From Butyriboletus loyo (Eukaryota > Basidiomycota > Agaricomycetes > Boletales > Boletaceae): 64,000 nt of DNA. The notes beneath the pieces are model-generated. The model saw only the letters and a program-made list of their open reading frames with translations, was not told where the DNA came from and searched no databases. Position 1 is the first letter of the stretch. Each line of letters opens with the position of its first letter. Both the position numbers and the translations under genes were made by a program. Location of the stretch: NCBI GenBank assembly GCA_038093515.1, contig JBBPSI010000043.1, positions 93,974 to 157,973 of the forward strand, written 5' to 3'. Shown in pieces: positions 23,091 through 35,200 of the stretch.

Positions 23091-24974
23091 TTAAAAGAAC
23101 GCCCAAGTAGGGTTAGGTCTCCGTTCAGACGCCGGCTTCCCCTCGGCTCTCCTCCGCACCGCAACCCTCTTCTCCAATTCCCACCTCACAAGCTCGCTTT
23201 TCAACTTTTTAATTCGCACTTCGTGAACAGGATGGGAGGTACCCATGATTCGCCTAGAGGGGTTCCAGGTGGCGGGGGACGTATCAGAATGATTGGCCGA
23301 GGAACACTTGGCCGATTTTGGAGTGTCTTCTCTGCTTTCCCAGAACTCGACCGCTTTGCGGGCATCGAACCCAGCGTGAGCGAGGAGCCTTGCGGAAACG
23401 ATGTCCGCCTCGATCTCCTGTTTTACACTCGTGCAATATTCTCCAAGTTCAGTGAGGTGGCCGGAGCCCACTTTGCCCAACTGCGCAATGCCGTCATTGA
23501 AAAAGGGCCCAAATAGCATGGTCACTGGGAACACAAGCGTCCTGGCCATGTCGGCAACCATGGATATGATCGCTGGAATAATGATAGTACCCGAGGACAA
23601 AGTTTCAATGTGATGAGACAGCAATAAGTGCGCAACCTCATGAGCGAGGAGAATGGCGAGTTCTGTAGTCTGCTCTTCGGTTGGGATAGGAAGTGATGGA
23701 ACTGTAGGAGACGTCGGTGGCGCGCTGAAGAGGGAGCCAAATAGGTAAGAACGCCAGGAGGTTTCCTGATGGTAGGGTGTCGCTGAGGTGCGACGGTAAT
23801 TCCTTTGTACTGGCGTCTTTGAAAGGATGTCATCGAGGAACCCAGAATAGACGACGATACCACAAGCACCATCTGGTCCAAACCCATAAGAGAACGCATT
23901 TGCCGCGTCAGGCCTGTCTGCGATAAGCAACGAGTACGGAGGACCAGATATGACATGCGCAGAAGACGTCGACTTCTGACCACACAACGTATCGGAGAAC
24001 CTCCTCATATAGTCCGTGGCACGTGGGCGAGGTTTCAAAGGATATTCAGCGGGTGGTGGCAAAGGTAGGTCGTCTTGCCCGACGTCTAACCAATGTGCAT
24101 TCAGCTCGTGTTCACGCTCTAGTATTGGGATGACGCTCTCGAGCCGGTGCAGGGTGTCCTGAACCCACTTGTAACGCCAATCATGAGCAGGGATTGGTTC
24201 TGGAGGTCCTTCATTGGACAGGATGTCGATGACCGCTTGGTACCACTTGGGACCAGCAAGGGAAGCAGAAATTTCGTCTTCTTCTTCTGGTGAAAGAACG
24301 ATCAGCCGCCATCTACACAGGTCATTAACAATATTGACGAGCGATCATTGCAGAGGTTGCACACACCGTCCTGTAAGGGGGGTCCGTTCGACACTTGCTA
24401 GGATCCCAAGCCATAGCAACGCGACGGGGATAAACAAGAGAACGCGGGTAAACAAGGTGTGTGAACGGAGACGTTTAAGGAGCATGGCCTTCTTCTCCTC
24501 GGAACCAGGCGTGTCTAGGTGAAGGTGATCATGGTGCTTGATGTGCTTTCTTGTCCAACGGTTTTTAAACATAATCAAAGGCACAAAGGTGAAGGCTATT
24601 CGGCCTGCAGTGCGAGCAACCTCGATTGTCGTGGACGCCTGTTTATGACCAATTGAGCACAAAATATAACTCTATCATGTAATGATGATCGCCACCTTGA
24701 AGGCACCAAGAAGTACGGGTAGGAGCGGCCATCCTTGCCTCCTTTGTGTCGAGTGAAACCAAGCAACGTTCACTGTCGTGTGAGGGGGTTTTCGCCTCCG
24801 GAGTAGGCCAGGTTGTGTCAAGAGGACTCCGCCAGCGTGCTGTATTGAAGACGAGTGATGATATGTGTGCCCGGAGAGATTTGCGGCATGTCTTTTCGTT
24901 TGAAGCGCCTGGGGTGCCAGTTTGGAGGATACTGCTTGATAGGCTAAGAATGCTCGTACTGGAGCACGCAACAT
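23091..24974 (-). CDS. OMA1-like mitochondrial M48 metallopeptidase
   Basis: Zinc metallopeptidase of family M48, related to OMA1, which handles inner-membrane proteins during mitochondrial stress. The N-terminus from MLRAPVRAFLAYQ is rich in Arg, Ser and His, with FHSTQRRQ before a hydrophobic stretch, as in a matrix-targeting presequence. A membrane segment follows (VLLFIPVALLWLGILASV). The catalytic site is HEVAHLLLSHH (HExxH), with the third zinc ligand region EIEADIVSARLLAHAGFD. A Pro/Ser-rich loop precedes the HExxH. Three exons are joined near 24662 and 24310. The start at 24974 is preferred; an in-frame Met at 25043 is an alternative with an equally basic leader. All catalytic residues are present. 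The C-terminus, PNPTWAFF, is complete. Confidence 0.88.
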
Positions 24975-25043
24975 TGTGCATCTCAGACCTCGAGCGCAGT
25001 GAAGTTGAACGCGTATAGCGCAGCCAGCGCTTATGCTCTTCAA

Positions 25044-27027
25044 ATATGATAGCGGTGCCGGTGATTCAACAACGTAGATGGCTGTGTTGTCGTGGAAGAT
25101 CGAGTCATGACTCCCAGCCAGATATGATGCACAGCCTTTTATCGCTTAATTTCATCGGCATTAACAGCGTGGGGGCTGAGCGTGAACCAGAACCATTGTA
25201 AACTTCTCAGAAGATAACCATTGACTTGTGTTTAAGTTGCTTATTTTCAGGCTACGACCGTCACCGGGCTCCCTGCCACTGGTAGGTCCAGGTTGAAAGG
25301 TGACGGAGCCATGTACCCGTCCCTGATTTCAAGTTCACACTCACTGTCACCAGGTAGTCACGAGAACTCCTTGGCCTTATCCCATCGTTTCTTTTGCGGT
25401 CTCATTAACTCAGGCACCTTGAAGCTTCCGTGACGGCGAGTGCTGGTGATCGGAGAATGCAGCGGTGAGTTGGTAGGCACTACGTCTTCCTCCGGCGGAA
25501 CGTAACATCCTTATCACCGCTGATACTACGCAGTGACACTTCATTGTTGGATGGAGAGCAGATGGCGTTAGGCATCACGATTGCGCCCCAGGGGAGCACA
25601 TCACTGACAACCCCAAGTCATTGATTCAATGGAGTCCATCCTGGACGGAACCAGGGATCATCTGAGATGCGCCATACACTCACAGTTACATACGTATCCA
25701 TTATTCTAGAGGTAGGATTCCAGGTGTCCCACTCCACTGTCACCTCCACAGGTATGATTGCGCTTCCCCGACGATGGGTCTTGATAGCCATCGGCAGCGT
25801 GGATGCTGCATACGGAATGGAACCAGCTGCATTCAAACATCGATGCAGCTGTGATATGACTATTCTTTCCTCCTCGCTCGCTCGCGGGACGGGCATTTTG
25901 GTGCGTCGACGACGGGGGCGAAGACTAGAAGTTGCATTTCCAATTTTGTTCATATCAGAATTGAATTTCTTATCAGATGAGAGTGGACTGTGGACACCAG
26001 GTTTGTGAACATGAAGTTCAGTGGCGTTTGAATTGTAGTTTTTTTTAATTGATTGCTCTTGAACAGAGTCCCCCTATTCACTACTATTTACGACTTGTTC
26101 GCGACCTGGTTTAACTGCGCAGTACGTACGCCAAGCTGCATCCCACACCGTCGTATCAAGTAGTTGTCGTATGGCTGTTCAGTAATTGGGGAGATACCGT
26201 AATCGAAGTTCGTCCTCAGCCACATTTGATACCAACCGAACACTCGACATTCATAACATGTAAACATCCAAACACAGGTGAGCAAAGAGCAGGGACCAGA
26301 GATCACCAATCCTAATGTCTGAAATCGTGATAGTAAGGGAAATTTCACCAAATAGAGCAGCATATCTCATTCCGACCGCGGGATCCGGCGATTTCTGACA
26401 CGAATAACAGCATCTTGATGTGACCTTGGGTCTCCACCATGCAATCCAAACACTTGGATGTCTTCGTGGGGTTGCTTCTCACAAAGGGATGTAGTCTCAA
26501 ATCGGGAGAACGCGGCGAAGTGCTGTGTGTGAACACTTCCGGCTAGAACGTTTCTGAAATTGCTACAAAAACGGATGGTCCGGGATACCCGATCACAGGA
26601 GTAACGTCGTGAGTAACCAAGTCCATTGGGCAGGTTCTAGTGCGGATCAGTTTAGAAGTTATGGTTTCAGCACATTACTCGCAAAATCAGTTCGTTTCAT
26701 GCCTGGCCTTGGCAAACCTGATAATATGAACATAAGTCAAGATCTCTCCAACGCCGACAATCGCTCGGAGATTTCGAACTATCTCATGGCGTACTTCACA
26801 ATTGGACGGAAGAGGTTGGTCCGATCAATTTTCCCAACTCCGCGAATTTAGTTGGCAATGGCAGGCCGCTATCAGACATACGTCTCAGGTACTGACCTAA
26901 CTGATAATATGCTAATTCTTCATTGAATGCTCCATAGGTATGCCACCACGGATAAAAACAGACACTCGGGTGGCAGGAATGACCCCAGGCTGCCCTCCCA
27001 CCCAAGCGGGTCAAGGAAGTGTTCAGG
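25044..27027. other. Spacer upstream of P450 copy 1, includes duplicated flank
   Basis: No intact gene. The left part, to about 26340, has one 111-codon minus-strand open frame (25618-25953) without a motif. The right part, about 26350-26880, aligns by eye with 31560-32060 upstream of P450 copy 2 but is diverged and has gaps, so it is the duplicated flank. In copy 2 the corresponding stretch contains coding-like text such as YYFNTYPFHAWSRQTRDD, so the flank may derive from the 3' end of a now-broken gene. Confidence 0.5.
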
Positions 27028-29301
27028 ATGATCGTCCCTTCATTCGCGATTGCTTCCCTTGTCCCGCTCCCGACTGTCTATATCAACTATGTAGTCCATC
27101 AATCCTTCTTCCTCTCGGGAAGCATTCTACTCTCTGTATTTCTACTGTGGATGTTTGTCTCCAATAGAGGGGCAACATCCCGTGGCCTGCCATTTCCCCC
27201 AGGTCCGAAACCTCTTCCATTCGTCGGAAATCTCTTCCAGGTGAACACCGCCGAGCCGTGGTTAACATACACTGCATGGAAGAAGAAATATGGTCAGCTG
27301 CATCTCCCAGACTTGTACTGTCATACTGAAATGTTGCAGGCGATGTATTATACGTGCGCCTGTTTGGTCAAAGCTTCGTCATCCTGAACACAGAGAAGAC
27401 CGCGCGGGCGCTGCTCGATCAGCGCTCAGCATTGTACTCCGATCGTCCAGTGATCAAGGCTAATTCAATGTATACTATCTTGTTGCTTCCTTGCCAATCT
27501 CATGCTGACCGGGTAATCACAAGGTTCGGCATGGACTTCAATACCGTCCTCTTACCCTACGGGGACGAATGGAGACTTCACAGGAAGCTTTTACAGCACG
27601 CTTTTCGTGCGGAATCTGAAGCACGTAGCCGACAGGTATACTTGAGGAGGGTGCGTACGCTTCTGACAAACTTGCTGGACGCTCCAGCGGACTTCGAGCT
27701 GCATATCAAGAAGTCAGAGTTCCTTCCACTCTCTTTGTTCTTTATCCTCATAGCATTCCTCTAGTTATGTGGCCTCAAATGTCATGGCCCTTGCATACGG
27801 TTATGAAATGGCAATCAAGGATGATCCGATGGTCAGAACCGTGAAGGCACTGGTCGACCTACTTGCAAAGGCCCTTTCACCCGAACGGGGTGCCATCCTT
27901 TCGGCATTCCCCTTCCGTATGTCCTAAAATATTGGCCTCCTAATCGGTTGTTTCACCTCCGCACCTAGTAGAGAAGCTTCCCGGTTGGCTCCCAGGAGCC
28001 GGATTATGGCGAGATGCCATTTACGGGAGGATGCTGGCTGCTCAAGTTCTCGATGTCCCGTTTAATTGGGTCAAAGATCAAATGGTGTGTCATAGTGAAT
28101 TCTTGTGTCTGGTGTATATGACACGCAGGACCGATCACCTCACCAGATGGCTGGCAATGCCCCGCCGTCCATGGTGGCCGATTGTTTGGCCCAGCTGGAC
28201 GAAAAGGATGATTACCATAAACAAGAATATGCCATCAAAGCAGCCGCTGCAACGATGTTCATTGGTCAGTCTAATATCCTCCGAACTGAATTCTGATGTG
28301 AACTCTGATACAACCGCTTAATAGCCGGATTTGAGACGGTACGTGCACAGATGTCACCATCACCCTATTACTTGTGTTCAATCGGCCGCAGACATCATCT
28401 ACCCTCCATGCATTCATTCTCGCAATGGTCTTGTACCCCGAGGTACAGGCGAAAGCCCAAGCGGAAATTGATTCTGTGATTGGGAGCGATAGGCTGCCCG
28501 ATTTTGGCGACAGGGCATCACTCCCATATGTGGATGCTATCCTCCGTGAGCTCGTCAGATGGAATCCGGTTCTCCCACTAGGCAAGTTTGGGAGATGTCC
28601 GGGTTTGTAATGGCAGCTCATCACCTTTCAGGGATACCACACGCGACTTCTGGTGACGATGTATATGAGGGCTATCATATCCCCAAAGGTGGGTACGCAC
28701 AAGATCCGACTCCATGTGACGTATATGGCTGATTGGTTATCTGCAGGTGCATTTGTCGTGATTAATGTCTGGTAAGGAAATTACAGCATTTTCTTTCTTC
28801 CTTTTCTGTCGTCGTTTTTGACAATTTATCATGAATAGGGCGATGGGCCGAGATGAGGACGATTTTAGCGACGTCGATGACTTCAAGCCCGAGCGGTTCT
28901 TATCTGAAGAGGGCAAGCCCAAGGACGGACCACCGTTGTCTGCTAACCCAATCTTTGGGCTTGGTCGGCGGATTTGTGAGCATCGTCTCTCGTGTCTCTC
29001 CTCTTTGTTCATCCCATTCATGTCTTTCCAGGTCCAGGACGGTTTGCATCCGAAGCGTCCGTGTGGACAGTTATGGTATCCATCCTCGCCACCTTCCGCA
29101 TCACAAAGGCGAAAGATACGGATGGCAAGGAAATTGATGTGAAGAAACAGTTTACGTCTGGCCTCGCGGTGTACGTTATTGTGAATCTTCCATTTCCATC
29201 AAATTGACGGTACACGTTGTTTCAGGCGGCCTGTCGAGTTCCCCTGCTGGTTTATTAGTCGTTCCAATGAACGAGAGAATAGGATCCGTGAATGTGTTTG
29301 A
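27028..29301 (+). CDS. Cytochrome P450 monooxygenase, copy 1
   Basis: A microsomal P450 with a complete set of motifs. It has an N-terminal membrane anchor, PFPPGPKPLPFVGN (proline hinge), WRLHRKLLQHAF (C-helix), AGFETTSST (I-helix oxygen site), LRELVRWNP (ExxR), FKPERFL, and FGLGRRICPGRFA (heme cysteine). About twelve exons are needed, including a 14-nt micro-exon at 28325-28338 that encodes most of AGFET. The heme Cys codon is itself split by an intron. I place the start at 27028, where the hydrophobic anchor begins, and the stop at 29299-29301 after RPVEFPCWF and SNERENRIREC. The family resembles the O-methylsterigmatocystin oxidoreductase-like P450s expanded in mushrooms, involved in secondary metabolism or detoxification; the substrate is unknown. 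It is a near-twin of the P450 at 32268. Confidence 0.9.
28325..28338 (+). other. 14-nt micro-exon in P450 copy 1
   Basis: CCGGATTTGAGACG lies between TTAATAG and GTACGTG. It completes the I-helix motif AGFET-TSST, and only this exon gives the conserved residues in frame. The same exon is present in copy 2 at 33570-33583. Confidence 0.8.
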
Positions 29302-29418
29302 GAAGATCTACAATGCTGCAAGGCGTCGGCAGCTGGCCTGCTATAAAACTTTGTACTCTTGTTTGGATAATGGCTTCACGATACCATCATGTATCCCTCT
29401 CATCTAGTAAGTGCCACG

Positions 29419-29720
29419 TACGTTGTAGCAGCTAGATGTACGGCTAAATGTTACGACCTGAAATGATGGAAAAATGATCCTTCCAATCGCCTCCCACTGG
29501 ATATTAACTGACCCTCGGTTCCATGTGATCACGTAAGGTATCTCCGCCAATGAACCTTCTCTATCGACCTGAGGCCTTCTTGGCGCGCGAGAGAAGCCAG
29601 GCGGGTGCTGAGCGCTGATTCTTACTAGAACGCCGCTTCGGGCCACTTCATCCCCATATTCATGACAACCAACTTCCCACCGAGTGGCGAGTAGTAGCGA
29701 GTACATGTACTACAAGGTCC
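29419..29720 (-). pseudogene. Decayed SVF1-like 3' fragment
   Basis: On the minus strand, out of frame with each other, are GGKLVVMN...KWPEA and LAEIPYVI. They match GGKLAVVTAETKWPDE and VLAEIPYVIKTMVNY of the intact SVF1-like gene at 34793-36133. About 100 bp of the intervening sequence is missing and frames are shifted. The plus-strand text (for example TGATCACGTAAGGTATCTCCGC) also matches copy 2. It is a dead by-product of the block duplication. Confidence 0.75.
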
Positions 29721-30979
29721 GTCGGTTACTCCGCCAAACCCAATATCACGTCCAGACTCTAGTGCTGCCGCAAAGCGAGATCGCTTGGGGTGTACCTCGG
29801 ATCCCTGACCGAAGGTACCTTGAGGCTGATACCACCGACCCACATCTTGACCTTACCCCGAATTAACAGTATCAAACACCTTTCACCCACATGCCGTGAC
29901 TGATCGGAGTGCTGCCTAGTGATCAATGCATATCATATCTTTGTAAGTAACCAGCTGAATATGTTAGTGATGGGTTGGTATTGTTTTAATTGAATACAGC
30001 AAGGGTGACGTCGTGCGAACCGAACGAATGTAGTCGATACGATCCCCTCTTTATGATGCCACAAATAACAAAAACCAGTTCACCATCCTCCACCTCCTTT
30101 ATCAAAACAGCATGTGGTTCTTCATTGCTCGTATTATCAGGAAGAGAAGAAAGGCCAGAAACTCGGCACAAGATCAGGCAAGTCAGGCAAGTCAAGACAC
30201 TATAGTCTATCATCACCTTGCTCGAACAAACCGCCCCTATAGGCCCCCGATACGAACCCAATACCGAGACAAAAGAAGACACGAACGGGCAGGCCGGCCA
30301 GCGACAGTCCAGCTTTCCAGCGAGGTCGACATTCTGGTTCAAGGTGAGATTGTTGCCGGCTTTGTTACTACGCAATGACATGTATTGGTTCCGGGCTGGA
30401 CGCTTTGTCCAGCACTATGCAGTAACTTTTAGCATCAAAACGAACTTATGCCATCAAAAGAAATGTAGGAAACTTAAGAACTGAGTGAGTAAACAAAATC
30501 AGCTCAAACACTTGCTTTACTGTCATTCTTGGCGCTGAATGATGCAGGTCTAACAGGCGGTCGTAATGACAATAACATTTATCCACATTTGCATCAGACA
30601 CCGACCAAACAGTTTCTTCTTCCCTTCTTCATTCACATGTTGTATGATTAGTTTCGCTCCTATATATTCCGTGCTGAACTAAACGTTTTGTACACTGTAA
30701 AACAATGCATGAATGATAGTGTTAATGTTATACAACCCTAGTAAAACCGCACAGTCGGCGATTCCGCAAGCATCGGTCATCCTGATTCGCCAGCACACGT
30801 CTGAAAATCAGATGTAGTAGATTTTATGGGTAAGCGAGAGTGTGAGTTGTCAAGTAGCTTGAGTCAGGTGGCGGGTGAGATCTTGAGTGACAATTACGCA
30901 AGCAATTACTTTTGTTAGACAAGTGTTGGTATCATCACCCTAGACTAGTATTACATAATACGCTAAGGTGGTTATTCCG

Positions 30980-31331
30980 AGGAAAATGCTTTTACGCACG
31001 CCCTGCGGTGGCAGGGGGTGTGGGGCTCGGTGAGTTGTCAGGTGGCCTCGGTGACGGCGGAGGGCCTGGGCAGTAATACCCACTAAAACCTCAACGTTTG
31101 TTACCCAGTTCGGAGCCTGGAGGTGGTGTTTGTCTGATATAAGTGGTTGCTTACTCGTTGTTGTAGTTTGGGTTTATTGGAGGATTTTGCCTGTTGTCGA
31201 TCGATGTGTAGGCGGGTGTTTATTCGGTTAAGCCAGCGAGTTTCGATGGCTCGTGTTGTCAAGGTTTGGTTTCGGATGACACGCCCCCAAGCAATCACTA
31301 AATCTGTAACTATCATGCCAACCGCGACCAT
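30980..31331 (-). mobile_element. LINE-type reverse-transcriptase C-terminal remnant
   Basis: A minus-strand open frame contains VIAWGRVIRN, then IETRWLNRINTRLHIDRQQA, followed after a frameshift by NWVTNVEVLVGI. This order, with a W..R.R motif, then RW..xxN.RL.ID and finally W...EVLVGI, is the typical C-terminus of non-LTR elements common in basidiomycetes. Frameshifts and the absence of the polymerase core show it is a dead fragment. It lies exactly between the two P450 blocks. Identification rests on remembered family pattern, not a search. Confidence 0.6.
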
Positions 31332-31559
31332 CCTCAGCTACTACTATTCACCATACGTACGGACCTGGTCACAATGGTATTTTGACGACTCATCTCAGGC
31401 ATGCAGTCTTCGTTGCCACGCCTCCAAGTTTATCACTTGGTGCTCATGGTTGACAGAAATTTGTAGACGGCCGATGCACGCCCAGTCATCCAACATCTGA
31501 CAGTGTGTGGCGTTCCCCTGAATTTCTTTAGAATCAGTAAGAGAAATCAAAATCTATCA

Positions 31560-34500
31560 GCCTCCCAACGTCTGTCATTTAGGCCGCGTAATCCACCCAC
31601 AACATCGTGACGACTCTGGCTGTCCAACATGCAACGCAAAACACTTCCGTATATTCGCGGGGTTGCTTTTTACGAAGAAATATAGTCACGAACCAGACTT
31701 TCTGGGATCCAGCACTATCTGGCGACGTAGTGGGTGCAGTAACCCCCCCCCCCAGAACACCATTGAAAAGGCACCAGATGATCTAGAAACGGATGGTGCA
31801 AAATACCCAATCGCATGGACTGGGGATGGCCATCCTATTCGGCAAGTTTTAGTTCGGAACTATTTGGGGGTTACTATTTCAACACGTATCCGTTTCATGC
31901 GTGGTCCCGGCAAACTCGGGATGATATGAACATGATGGGTTATGATCCTCTTATCATGGACAATCTTCCAGAACCTATCTCGTGGCGTGCTTCACGAATC
32001 GCATGGAGAAATTAACCCGATCAATTTCCCGATGCCGCGACTTTAGTTGGCCATGGCAGCGAGACTCAACCGAAGAAACCAATCCGAGACTGAACCAGTG
32101 GGGACTCCTGTCAGGTAGCAGTTCCTAGGTGTCTCGGCCTCGGACTGGTATCATGACCGTTCGTCCCTGATGTCTCATGGATAGGCCGTTTTACAAATAA
32201 AAGCAGACACTCGGACAGTGATCATGGCCCGCCCCTCCCACCCAAGCGAATGGAGGGAACGTCCAAAATGATTGCTCTTTCGTTCACGATTGCTTCCCTT
32301 GTCCTGCTCTCCGCTGTCTATGTTAACTATGTCAACCATGAAGTCGACCAACCCACCTTCCTCTTGGGCGGCATTGTACTATCTATATTTTTACTGTGGA
32401 TATTTGTCTCCGACAGAGGGGCAACATCCCGTAGCCTGCCATTTCCCCCAGGTCCAAAACCTCTTCCATTCGTCGGAAATTTCTTCCAGGTGAACACCGC
32501 CGAGCCGTGGTTAACATACACTGCATGGAAGCAGAAATATGGTAAGCTGCATCTCCCAGACTTGTACTGTCATACTGAAATGTTGCAGGCGATATATTAC
32601 ACGTGCGCCTGCTTGGTCAAAGCTTCGTCATCCTGAACACAGAGAAGATCGCGCGAGCGCTGCTCGATCAGCGCTCAGCATTGTACTCCGACCGTCCAGT
32701 GATCAAGGCTAATTCAATGTATACTATCTTGTTGCTTCCTTGCCAATCTCATGCTGACCGGGTAATCACAAGGTTCGGCATGGACTTCAATACCGTCCTC
32801 TTACCCTACGGGGACGAATGGAGACTTCACAGGAAGCTTTTACAGCATGCTTTTCGTGCGGAATCTGAAGCACATGGTCGACAGGTATACTTGAGGAGGG
32901 TGCGTATGCTTCTGACAAACTTGCTGGACGCTCCAGCGGACTTCGAGCTGCATATCAAGAAGTCAGAGTTCCTTCCACTCTCTTTGTTCTTTATCCTCAT
33001 AGCATTCCTCTAGTTATGTGGCCTCAAATGTCATGGCCCTTGCATACGGTTATGAAATGGCAATCAAGGATGATCCGATGGTCAGAACCGTGAAGGCACT
33101 GGTCGACCTACTTGCAAAGGCCCTTTCACCCGAACGGGGTGCCATCCTTTCGGCATTCCCCTTCCGTATGTCCTAAAATATTGGCCTCCTAATCGGTTGT
33201 TTCACCTCCGCACCTAGTAGAGAAGCTTCCCGGTTGGCTCCCAGGAGCCGGATTATGGCGAGATGCCATTTACGGGAGGATGCTGGCTGCTCAAGTTCTC
33301 GATGTCCCGTTTAATTGGGTCAAAGATCAAATGGTGTGTCATAGTGAATTCTTGTGTCTGGTGGATGACACAGGACTGATTACCTCAACAGATGGCTGGC
33401 AATGCCCCGCCGTCCATGGTGGCCGATTGTTTGGCCCAGCTGGACGAAAAGGATGATTACCACAAACAAGAATACGCCATCAAAGCAGCCGCTGCAACGA
33501 TGTTCATTGGTCAGTCTAATATCCTCCGAACTGAATTCTGATGTGAACTCTGATACAACCGCTTAATAGCCGGATTTGAGACGGTACGTGCACAGATGTC
33601 ACCATCACCCTACTACTTGTGTTCAATCGACCGCAGACCTCATCTACCCTCCATGCATTCATTCTCGCAATGGTTTTGTACCCCGAGGTACAAGCGAAAG
33701 CCCAAGCGGAAATTGATTCTGTGATCGGGAACGATAGGCTGCCCGATTTTGGCGACAGGGCATCACTCCCATATGTGGATGCTATCCTCCGTGAACTCGT
33801 CAGATGGAATCCGGTTCTCCCACTAGGCAAGTTTGGGAGATGTCCGGGTTTGTAATGGCAGCTCATCACCTTTCAGGGATACCACACGCGACTTCTGGTG
33901 ACGATGTATATGAGGGCTATCATATCCCCAAAGGTGGGTACGCACAAGATCCGACTCCATCTGACGTATGTGGCTGATTGGTTATCTGTAGGTGCATTTG
34001 TCGTGATTAACGTCTGGTAAGGAAGTCGCGCCACCTTGTTTTGTTTCTCCCCTTTTCTGTCGTCGTTTATGACAATTTGCCACGAATAGGGCGATGAGTC
34101 GAGATGAAGACACATCCACCGATGTCGTTGACTTCAAGCCCGAGAGGTTCTTGTCCGAGGAGGGCAAGCTCAAGGACGGGCCACCCATGTCTGCCAACCC
34201 AATATTTGGGCTTGGTCGGCGGATTTGTGAGCATCATCTCTCGTGTCTCTCGTGTCTTTGTTCATCTGTTCGTGTCTTGTCAGGTCCAGGACGGTTTGCA
34301 TCCGAAGCATCCATATGGACAGCTGTAGTATCCATCCTTGCCACCTTTCGCATTACAAAGGCGAAAGATGCGGATGGCAAAGAGATCGACGTGAAGGAAC
34401 GGTTTACGACTGGCATTGCGATGTACGTGGTTGTGGACCTTGCATTGCCATCAAATTAATTGACAGTGCACGTTTTTCAGACGACCTGTCGAGTTCCCCT

Positions 34501-35200
34501 GCTTGTTTATCAGCTACTCCAACGAACGAGAGAATAGGATCCGCGAGAATGATCTTGTGGCAGGCGTCGGCTTGCCATTATGAGCTTTCTGCTCTTTATT
34601 TTATACACCACTTCATACATTGTAGCAGCTAGATGTACGGCTAGATGTTGCGATCCGGAGCCATTGAAAATGGTGCTTCTGCTCGCCAACTAGGAGATGA
34701 AAGAAGCTTCGTTGAACAGAATGCCATCAACTTCTAAGCCGTCCGACAGTCCGGGAATGATGTTATCCCGACCACGCACGACCAGCTTCCCTTTATTTTG
34801 CCACTGGTAATAGAATCCTAGCATCAGTGGATATCGCGCACCAGATCATGAAACCGACCTGGTAGATATATGGTTTGGTCCCTGCAACGTAATTGACCAT
34901 CGTTTTGATCACATAAGGTATCTCCGCTAAAACGTCGACCTTCTCTATCAGGCCTTTTGGGCTGCCGACGTCACCTACATCAACGTAGAGTGAAGCGGAC
35001 ACAGTGCCTTGAGGAACGGTGAATATTGATGGCCCCGCCCATCGATAGTCGAGTGCGCTAGGCTTCCTGTAACCTGTATCGGCATCCTGCACAGGTTCGA
35101 CATGTGTCACACGAGAGATGACGGGTGCGGATTCCTCAGGTACTTCATCGGGCCATTTGGTCTCTGCAGTCACGACAGCCAACTTGCCACCGAGTACAAG
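31560..35200. repeat. Segmental duplication, right copy (P450 block 2)
   Basis: Direct duplicate of 26350-29720, offset about 5.24 kb. Contains the second P450 and runs into the 3' part of the intact SVF1-like gene. Because SVF1 is complete here and truncated in the other block, this block is probably the source. Confidence 0.8.
32268..34583 (+). CDS. Cytochrome P450 monooxygenase, copy 2
   Basis: Same exon plan and motifs as copy 1: membrane anchor, PFPPGPKPLPFVGN, WRLHRKLLQHAF, AGFETTSST, LRELVRWNP, FKPERFL and FGLGRRICPGRFA. The 14-nt micro-exon is at 33570-33583. The middle of the gene, introns included, is nearly identical to copy 1; the N-terminal anchor and the last third differ more. 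The C-terminus differs: after SNERENRIRE it reads NDLVAGVGLPL before the stop at 34581-34583, where copy 1 stops earlier. I place the start at 32268; an in-frame Met at 32250 is possible. Both genes look functional, so expression or specificity may have diverged through the ends. Confidence 0.9.

Larger units (their letters stand above)
26350..29720. repeat. Segmental duplication, left copy (P450 block 1)
   Basis: Direct duplicate of about 31560-35200. It holds a diverged 5' flank, a complete P450 gene and a decayed SVF1 fragment. Similarity is uneven: about 27165-28740 is almost identical to the partner, introns included, while both ends are clearly diverged. Confidence 0.85.
29302..32267. 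other. Region between the two P450 copies
   Basis: About 3 kb without an intact gene. From left to right it holds the decayed SVF1 fragment (29419-29720), about 1.2 kb in which I see nothing, the LINE reverse-transcriptase remnant (about 30980-31331), a poly-C run (31741-31753) and the diverged 5' flank of P450 copy 2. Confidence 0.6.
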
